The notes below the pieces were generated by a model that saw only the letters and a program-made list of their open reading frames with translations, had not been told where the DNA came from and searched no databases. Shown piece by piece: positions 61,701 through 64,000 of a DNA stretch of 64,000 nt (positions are counted from its first letter, which is position 1; each line of letters begins with the position of its first letter). Source of the stretch: Erythrocercus mccallii (Eukaryota; Chordata; Aves; Passeriformes; Dicruridae). Position numbers and translations under genes: made by a program. The stretch is from the NCBI GenBank assembly GCA_013397435.1, contig VZRG01002371.1:41938-105937 (forward strand). Direction: 5' to 3'.

Positions 61701-64000
61701 AACCTGTTTGAATGTCTGACACTCGATATACAAACAAAGACGGTCTCCTCTGAGGCTGTATGGCAACGTGAGTTACTACATTAGCAACTGACAGACTGGG
61801 ACAGTGTGTGGTGGGAAGCCTACCATAGTGGGAGGGCAGCTGTACACTCTTTCCCAAATCCAGGTCTCTCCCACAAAGTACTCTTGGGGTGCATATATCT
61901 GCGTCTTCTTGTGCAAGCAATTTCAGCATCCTCTAGGAACCTTACCAGCTCCCAGCTGTTACTAATATACATTCTTTCATCACAGAGAGTGAGGGAACTG
62001 AAGCAACCACTCTGCACTACCCAGAAGGTGAGTAAAAGGGACTAGAGAGAGGCCCTTGGCCTAAGACTCTGCTTCACTTAACCCCGCTCTTCCAAATAAT
62101 GATCTTGCCCTGTTTGGAATACCTGGGAGGGGAAATATGTGGATCCAACAAGGCTGTCCTTTTCCTCAGGAGCTTCAGAAAAAGGCAGGGAGTGTCACAT
62201 TGTCAGAAGCACCCTTCAGACCCACCCTCAATCAACTTGTGCTTTTCTCTCCGTAGTTGTCACCCACACAAGAACAACATTGACACAGCCTGCACAGCAC
62301 CTCATCACACAGACCACCCCTTCCACATCCACCAGCAGCACCTCTGTCCCGAGAGAGACCAGCCCTGCCACCAGCCCAGAAGTTCCACTGACAAGGACTT
62401 TTCCAAGCTCTTTCCCTGTCTCCTCAGCCTCGCCTGCTTCTTCCCTCTCCTCAACCCAGCTGGGAACATCATACCCTGGTAAGGCTCCTTCCTGCTGCTC
62501 TGCCTGCTTCTTCCAGCTCCCACCCTTCTCTCCTAAGCAGCACGTCCCACAAAGGCCTCAGCTTTGGTATTCATTCTCAATTCCCCCTGCTATTGCAGGG
62601 ACCATGGGACACCAGCAGGTCCTGGGCCTGACCCACACATGACCCTGACTGTATCCTCCTCCCTGCAACTTCAGGGCTTTGGCTCTGGGGCACAGGCCTC
62701 TATGAGGGTTCAGGTATCCATGAGTTCCTGCCCTACAGCTACCAATCAGACGCAAGCCAAAATATCTCCCTCTTTTTACAGTGCTGCCATGAGAATGCAC
62801 AGTGGGGCAGGGGTGAACAAAAGACAGGAAAACTGGAAACACATCTCCAATGTACAGCTCAGGACAGTTTTGAGTGAGAGGCATAACCCAAGGCATTATC
62901 TCCTGCCAAAGGATGCCTAGGGCCTGGTATACCCATGAAAAGTGCAGTTCAACAAATATGAGCTCATGGACCAATGCTGACCCCAAGTGCAAGACTCACC
63001 AGTGGAGGGTGGGCAAGAAAGTGTACGCTCAACTCCAGGCTGAAGTTCTTTTCACTTAGACCCACATGCCAGAGTTATCTTAGTGTTGATCCTCCTTTGG
63101 GGAGATGCCACAACACGCTTTGCCTAGAATCCTTCCCAAGACTCAATCATTCTTTTCTCTCATCCCTTTCTTTGTAGCAAGGGAGCCAACCAGAGCTAAG
63201 ACACCAACTACTAAAGTAGTAACAGGTGAGTGCTCTGGTCATGGAAGACATAAGAGTCATCCCCGGCCAATGCATCCATATCCCTTCATTAGCCACTGCC
63301 CTCCCATGGATCCCTCCCAGAAGAGTCTGCAGCAAGCCAATTTTAAACTACCAGTGATACTTCTTCCCCACTCAACTGTTCCAGGAAGAAGAAGATGAGA
63401 TAAACTGCTAGGGGTCAATCTTCACAATAATCAACAGCAAGCACTTAGAAAAGAGAAGGAGGACATGATGGAACACAGTTAGGATAATGGACACCTTTAT
63501 TAACTGAAAAAAAACCAGTGCAAAACCAACCACATTTAGTGGAAACTAGGCCACACATCCTGGCCCATAGCAGAGCAAAAATCCTCCAAAACAGAAGAGT
63601 CAATATCAACCAACCTCCTATAAGCCAGGAACATACAACTGACCTGTGCTTTCGTCCTGACAGCCTTCACCCGTGAACAGTCAACTGTGCCGCACATTGG
63701 GCCACGTGTGACCACGCACAAGACCACGGCCACTGCCTCCATCAGCAGCACCTCCAAGACCTCTGTTTCCACAGAAGCCCCTCTGGAAACAGCATCTCCA
63801 CATCCCAGCTCTCCACCTGCCCCCAGCAGCCCGCTCAGCACCCAGCTGCCATCCACTGCCACCACTTCCCCAGTCTCCTCCACAGCAGCTCCAGGCACCC
63901 ACAGCCCCAGGCCTACACCTACAACCCTGAGGCCCAAGCCCTCTTCCCCAACAACCAGTGCTGCAAAGGAGTCTCCTGTAACAGAGTCCTCTGCAGCCAC
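31670..64000 (+). CDS. MUC6: Gel-forming mucin MUC6 (beta-ovomucin type), 5' part of gene, 35 exons, cut by right window edge
   Basis: Secreted gel-forming mucin; in birds MUC6 is the beta subunit of egg-white ovomucin, in mammals the gastric-gland mucin (family knowledge). The exons join with canonical GT-AG borders into one open frame of about 1,596 codons: signal peptide (1-17), short linker (18-60), D1 (about 61-395), D2 (396-677), D' (678-865), D3 (866-1213), then a Ser/Thr/Pro-rich region from 1214 to the edge. Each D assembly shows VWD, C8 and TIL parts. VWD signatures are CGMCG at 191-195, GLCG at 548-551 and CGLCG at 1016-1020. MUC6 is chosen over MUC2/MUC5 because the sequence follows my memory of human MUC6 closely along its whole length, the tail NIEGCYNCS is present, and no CysD module occurs. 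Sequons NxS/T are visible in several D-domain exons. Expression is probably driven by the TATA box at 31557. The rest of the PTS region and the C-terminal domain lie outside the window. Confidence 0.95.
31722..37046 (+). other. MUC6 intron 1 (5.3 kb)
   Basis: Longest intron in the window. Contains the GGTAT repeat (34656-34705) and no recognisable exon. First introns often hold enhancers, but no specific site is visible. Confidence 0.75.
34656..34705. repeat. GGTAT pentanucleotide repeat, 10 units
   Basis: Ten perfect GGTAT units within MUC6 intron 1. A likely length-variable marker. Confidence 0.98.
37047..37109 (+). CDS. MUC6: MUC6 exon 2: N-terminal linker
   Basis: Acceptor TTTCACAG, donor GTAAGT, phase 1 to phase 1. 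Encodes residues 18-38 (AFEGNYWSSIFLQKQKES and following), a linker between signal peptide and D1 with no known domain. It is supported by the splice signals and frame rather than by strong conservation. Confidence 0.72.
37110..40407 (+). other. MUC6 introns 2 and 3 (around exon 3)
   Basis: Intron 2 (37110-39348) and intron 3 (39403-40407). AT-rich, no repeats of known family recognised, no other exon. Confidence 0.65.
39349..39402 (+). CDS. MUC6: MUC6 exon 3: N-terminal linker
   Basis: Acceptor TATTTTCCAG, donor GTAACC, 54 bases, phase 1 at both ends so it can be skipped without a frame change. Encodes residues 39-56 with a possible N-glycosylation site (NRS). The linker looks longer than I remember in human MUC6, so this exon may be specific to birds or alternatively spliced. 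Confidence 0.62.
40408..40648 (+). CDS. MUC6: MUC6 exon 4: start of D1 VWD domain
   Basis: Residues 57-136. Opens D1 with the family signature CSTWGGGHFSTFD followed by YDFTGTCNYIF, which begins the VWD beta-sheet domain and its calcium-binding region. Acceptor TTTTATAG, donor GTAAGA, ends in phase 2. Confidence 0.95.
41252..41378 (+). CDS. MUC6: MUC6 exon 5: D1 VWD domain
   Basis: Residues 137-179, including VIQLPYTSNG and LVAKLMEMEL, typical of the middle of a mucin D1 VWD domain. Acceptor CTTATTTCAG, donor GTTAGT, ends in phase 0. Confidence 0.95.
42481..42568 (+). CDS. MUC6: MUC6 exon 6: end of D1 VWD with CGMCG
   Basis: Residues 180-208. Contains TCGMCGNYDG, the D1 form of the CGLCG motif that is found in VWF and gel-forming mucins and linked to disulphide exchange during multimer assembly. 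Here Leu is replaced by Met. Donor GTAAGA. Confidence 0.95.
42962..43071 (+). CDS. MUC6: MUC6 exon 7: D1 VWD-C8 linker
   Basis: Residues 209-245, including YKFAALQKMDDPSEIC, which matches the MUC6 segment between the D1 VWD and C8 parts. Acceptor CAATTTCCAG, donor GTAAGA. The exon begins with GTAAAT, so the acceptor, not that GT, is the border; this choice keeps the frame. Confidence 0.92.
44011..44218 (+). CDS. MUC6: MUC6 exon 8: D1 C8 module
   Basis: Residues 246-314. Cys-rich C8 module with CSTLSEYSRQC, shared with MUC6 of other species as I recall it. Contains a possible N-glycosylation site (NCT). Acceptor TTTATTTAG, donor GTAAGT. Confidence 0.95.
45009..45131 (+). CDS. MUC6: MUC6 exon 9: D1 TIL module
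   Basis: Residues 315-355. Spacing of Cys in CGSPCIKTCSNPEYSC and CTYGCFCPEG is that of a trypsin-inhibitor-like (TIL) module closing D1. Acceptor TGTTGCAG, donor GTATCA. Confidence 0.95.
45791..45911 (+). CDS. MUC6: MUC6 exon 10: D1 TIL end and E module
   Basis: Residues 356-395, completing TIL with CVHISQCPCTLNGKTYAPGE and entering the short E module. A sequon (NRT) is present. Acceptor CTTTGGCAG, donor GTGAGT, ends in phase 2. Confidence 0.94.
46225..46363 (+). CDS. MUC6: MUC6 exon 11: start of D2 VWD domain
   Basis: Residues 396-442. CSLEGGSFVTTFDSRPYRF opens the second VWD domain. Acceptor TTTTCTGCAG, donor GTAATT, ends in phase 0. Confidence 0.95.
46533..46637 (+). CDS. MUC6: MUC6 exon 12: D2 VWD domain
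   Basis: Residues 443-477, LMAVYEKTGYSHSETSLSA, typical of MUC6 D2. Contains a sequon (NGT). Phase 0 at both ends (105 bases). Acceptor CCCTCCAG, donor GTAGGG. Confidence 0.94.
46990..47062 (+). CDS. MUC6: MUC6 exon 13: D2 VWD domain
   Basis: Residues 478-501, DKIVISQNDLLTDDDELKRL. An acidic run DDDE lies in this loop. Acceptor TTCTTACAG, donor GTAAAA, a weaker donor followed by a run of 12 A. Confidence 0.9.
47330..47467 (+). CDS. MUC6: MUC6 exon 14: D2 VWD domain
   Basis: Residues 502-547, ITIFRQSSMYVQMHTNFGLE and VFQAYVKVGSQFKGRTL. Ends just before the GLCG motif in exon 15. Acceptor TTCGTTCAG, donor GTAAGT. Confidence 0.94.
48319..48480 (+). CDS. MUC6: MUC6 exon 15: end of D2 VWD with GLCG
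   Basis: Residues 548-601. Across the junction the motif reads TLGLCGNYNG, so the first Cys of CGLCG is absent in D2. The following GTASLFVDSWRAGNC is typical of MUC6. Acceptor TTGTCAG, donor GTAAGT. Confidence 0.95.
48960..49054 (+). CDS. MUC6: MUC6 exon 16: D2 C8 module, first part
   Basis: Residues 602-633, ISAETHCSILTKKGTVFEKC, start of the D2 C8 module. Acceptor TTTCATTAG, donor GTAGGA, ends in phase 0. Confidence 0.93.
49511..49685 (-). mobile_element. CR1 LINE 3' end, minus strand, in MUC6 intron 16
   Basis: Begins AGCATAGAATCATATTGGTT and continues GAGTCCAACCATAAATACAA with CACCACGTCCCTAAATGTCA, the reverse complement of a CR1 3' region. It stops about 20 bases before exon 17, so it borders or supplies part of the acceptor region. 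Confidence 0.85.
49705..49837 (+). CDS. MUC6: MUC6 exon 17: D2 C8 module, second part
   Basis: Residues 634-677, RCVYQACNYEETFPYIC and NWRSSMDNC. The acceptor (GGGTTTCAG) sits within about 20 bases of a CR1 copy that lies just upstream. Donor GTAAGT. Confidence 0.94.
50450..50699 (+). CDS. MUC6: MUC6 exon 18: TIL module between D2 and D'
   Basis: Residues 678-760. TIL-type Cys pattern in FSYNTQACDRTCLSLSNRAL and GCQCPKGMYLNHKNECV. Sequons NCT (spanning the junction) and NQT. Acceptor TTTTATAG, donor GTAAGT, ends in phase 2. Confidence 0.95.
50762..51377. mobile_element. Solo LTR of an avian endogenous retrovirus, in MUC6 intron 18
   Basis: Starts TGTCAAGGGTC and ends CAGTACA. Shares with the copy at 21109-21707 the segments around TTTGG..AGT..GGxCAGCTGTCC, AACAxTGTTxT, CCAAAACAxAGCA and CCAGCCxAAACC. 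Imperfect 5-base target duplications flank it (GCCTC at 50757-50761, GCCTT at 51378-51382). No viral coding sequence remains. Confidence 0.85.
51827..51879 (+). CDS. MUC6: MUC6 exon 19: D' region
   Basis: Residues 761-778, CYCVNGRLSCTGKPQNPA. A small exon placed by frame, Cys pattern and splice signals (acceptor TCTCCCTAG, donor GTATGA). Confidence 0.9.
52001..52110 (+). CDS. MUC6: MUC6 exon 20: D' TIL module
   Basis: Residues 779-815, CSDNLENKYGAACAPTCQML and following, closely MUC6-like. Acceptor TTTTTCCTAG, donor GTGAGT, ends in phase 0. Only 121 bases separate it from exon 19. Confidence 0.95.
52858..53009 (+). CDS. MUC6: MUC6 exon 21: end of D' TIL
   Basis: Residues 816-865, CESGCVCADGLYENLDGRCV and EECPCEYGG. 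Acceptor CTTTTCCAG, donor GTAAGA, ends in phase 2. Confidence 0.95.
53741..53882 (+). CDS. MUC6: MUC6 exon 22: start of D3 VWD domain
   Basis: Residues 866-913. YGEGHITTFDGQRFVFDGNC opens the third VWD domain. Acceptor TTCACTCCCAG, donor GTAACC, ends in phase 0. Confidence 0.95.
54336..54446 (+). CDS. MUC6: MUC6 exon 23: D3 VWD domain
   Basis: Residues 914-950, FKIVTENVICGKSGVTCSRS, typical of mucin D3. Phase 0 at both ends (111 bases). Acceptor TTTTTTTAG, donor GTAAGC. Confidence 0.94.
54800..54985 (+). CDS. MUC6: MUC6 exon 24: D3 VWD domain
   Basis: Residues 951-1012, NLTIILKDETFAISGD and PGKYNMTLIWNKHM, with two sequons. Phase 0 at both ends. Acceptor TCTTCCAG, donor GTATTG. Confidence 0.95.
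55391..55630 (+). CDS. MUC6: MUC6 exon 25: end of D3 VWD with CGLCG, start of C8
   Basis: Residues 1013-1092. ICGLCGNYNGNMKDDFETRS carries the intact CGLCG motif; NSWKENPLCGDV leads into C8. Phase 0 at both ends (240 bases). Acceptor TTGAATCTAG, donor GTAAGA. Confidence 0.96.
56048..56204 (+). CDS. MUC6: MUC6 exon 26: D3 C8 module
   Basis: Residues 1093-1144, YYEACVRDSCGCDIGGDC and CDAIAVYAMACLEKG. In VWF-type D3 assemblies this region contributes the cysteines that link dimers into multimers (family knowledge). Acceptor CCATGCAG, donor GTGAGT. Confidence 0.96.
56955..57098 (+). CDS. MUC6: MUC6 exon 27: D3 TIL start with MUC6-type spacer
   Basis: Residues 1145-1192. CPVYCEYYN is followed by a hydrophilic spacer (HKRTGIDDAFSRGYNDD) before CTWHYRPC. 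As I recall them, MUC2 and MUC5 proteins lack a spacer of this length, so it supports the MUC6 call. Acceptor TTTTTTTAG, donor GTAATA. Confidence 0.95.
57635..57697 (+). CDS. MUC6: MUC6 exon 28: short Cys-rich end of D3
   Basis: Residues 1193-1213, GCYNCSHGEYFDHEEERCMP, then Cys. This short tail ends the D3 region and is very like human MUC6. Phase 1 at both ends. Acceptor TTTCTTCAG, donor GTAAGC. Confidence 0.95.
58501..58548 (+). CDS. MUC6: MUC6 exon 29: first PTS exon
   Basis: Residues 1214-1229, QVNITTTPEPSSPSP, the change from Cys-rich to Ser/Thr/Pro-rich sequence. 48 bases, phase 1 at both ends. Acceptor TTATGTAACAG, donor GTTAGT. Confidence 0.85.
58549..59830 (+). other. MUC6 intron 29
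   Basis: Contains the CR1 copy at 58699-59258 and AT-rich sequence. No further exon recognised. Confidence 0.7.
58699..59258 (+). mobile_element. CR1 LINE 3' end, in MUC6 intron 29
   Basis: About 560 bases matching the end of CR1: GTGTGGCCAGCAGATCAAGG, GGAGCACCTCTCCTGTGAG, TTGTTCAGTCTGGAGAGAAG, GGGCTTGTAAGAAAGATGGG, CTTTGAGCAACCTGAC, and the diagnostic 3' terminus AATGATTCTATGATGA. 5'-truncated, as usual for CR1, with small deletions. Confidence 0.95.
59831..60010 (+). CDS. MUC6: MUC6 exon 30: PTS exon
   Basis: Residues 1230-1289, for example SSTTSTLPTVPSTSSPRTVS, dense in likely O-glycosylation sites and free of Cys. 180 bases, phase 1 at both ends. Acceptor TTCTCTTAG, donor GTAGGT. Confidence 0.85.
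60011..61090 (+). other. MUC6 intron 30
   Basis: About 1.1 kb. I see no PTS-coding segment or known repeat in it. Confidence 0.65.
61091..61363 (+). CDS. MUC6: MUC6 exon 31: PTS exon
   Basis: Residues 1290-1380, for example TTTITTPSITTSVKRTMATT, free of Cys. 273 bases, phase 1 at both ends. The acceptor (CTCCAAAAG) is weak because four A precede the G, but it gives an open reading frame that joins its neighbours; donor GTAAAT. Confidence 0.78.
61986..62027 (+). CDS. MUC6: MUC6 exon 32: very small PTS exon
   Basis: 42 bases, residues 1381-1394, ESEGTEATTLHYPE. Phase 1 at both ends; acceptor TCATCACAG, donor GTGAGT. Content is less PTS-like than its neighbours, so it could be optional or a false call. 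Confidence 0.55.
62257..62478 (+). CDS. MUC6: MUC6 exon 33: PTS exon
   Basis: Residues 1395-1468, for example TTPSTSTSSTSVPRETSPAT. 222 bases, phase 1 at both ends, clearly richer in GC than exons 29-31. Acceptor CTCTCCGTAG, donor GTAAGG. Confidence 0.85.
63178..63225 (+). CDS. MUC6: MUC6 exon 34: small PTS exon
   Basis: 48 bases, residues 1469-1484, AREPTRAKTPTTKVVT, basic and Thr/Pro-rich. Phase 1 at both ends; strong acceptor (CTTTCTTTGTAG) and donor GTGAGT. Confidence 0.72.
63664..64000 (+). CDS. MUC6: MUC6 exon 35: large PTS exon, cut by window edge
   Basis: Residues from 1485 on; open to the edge with no stop in at least 111 codons. Sequence such as SSPPAPSSPLSTQLPSTATT is free of Cys and rich in Ser, Thr and Pro. 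GC-rich compared with the rest of the window. By position it should be the start of the central PTS exon, which in human MUC6 is one very long tandem-repeat exon. No regular repeat unit is visible in this first part. Confidence 0.88.

Larger units (their letters stand above)
61364..63663 (+). other. MUC6 introns 31-34 between PTS exons
   Basis: Introns 31 (61364-61985), 32 (62028-62256), 33 (62479-63177) and 34 (63226-63663). GC content climbs here. Open frames in these introns are not Ser/Thr/Pro-rich in a frame that would join the mucin. Confidence 0.65.

Noticed and set aside
63536..64000. Long minus-strand open frame (154 codons, Val/Gly/Leu-rich)
   Set aside because: It is the antisense of the mucin PTS exon; the repeated composition of that exon keeps the opposite strand open.
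40408..64000. Assignment to MUC2, MUC5AC, MUC5B or otogelin
   Set aside because: No CysD module follows D3, the D3 end has a MUC6-type spacer and short tail, and the wording of all D domains is closest to MUC6 as I remember it.
1..64000. CRISPR arrays, operons or prokaryotic mobile systems
   Set aside because: The window is vertebrate nuclear DNA; no regularly spaced repeats with unique spacers were seen.

Overview
The window is vertebrate nuclear DNA from a bird, probably a songbird. The evidence is the avian CR1 LINE fragments (one with the typical CR1 3' end near 59.25 kb), two solo LTRs of a type common in passerines, low overall GC, and long introns with GT-AG borders. There is one assembly gap of 140 N at 13985-14124.

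Only one protein gene can be supported. It is a gel-forming mucin on the + strand, which I identify as MUC6 (in chicken, the beta-ovomucin gene). It starts with a TATA box at 31557-31567 and a signal-peptide exon at 31670-31721. It then runs through 35 exons that join in one open frame of about 1,596 codons and leaves the window at 64000 inside a large Ser/Thr/Pro-rich exon. Exons 4-28 encode the VWF-like D1-D2-D'-D3 assembly (about residues 57-1213). Exons 29-35 encode the start of the O-glycosylated PTS domain. There is no CysD module, and the end of D3 has the MUC6-type layout, a spacer before the CTWHY segment and then a short Cys-rich tail. Both points favour MUC6 over MUC2, MUC5AC and MUC5B. 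The D domains drive disulphide-linked multimer assembly in the secretory pathway, and the PTS domain carries the glycans that make the gel.

The first 31.5 kb hold no recognisable coding gene on either strand. They contain decayed CR1 pieces (5.7 kb, 16.0 kb), a solo LTR (21109-21707), several simple repeats including a 41-base poly-C run, a 95-base sequence repeated on both sides of the assembly gap, and two GC- and CpG-rich islands (about 7.33-7.76 kb and 17.84-18.70 kb). The islands look like promoters without a visible protein product. In mammals MUC2 lies head to head with MUC6, so this region may be the shared MUC2-MUC6 intergenic interval, with MUC2 beyond the left edge.

Within the mucin gene, introns carry a second solo LTR of the same family (intron 18), a CR1 copy directly before exon 17 (intron 16), a long CR1 3' end (intron 29) and no other gene. 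The PTS part begins as a string of small exons, all phase 1 at both ends, and local GC rises from about 61.9 kb to the right edge. I did not find an undescribed multi-gene system; the points most worth checking are listed as findings.
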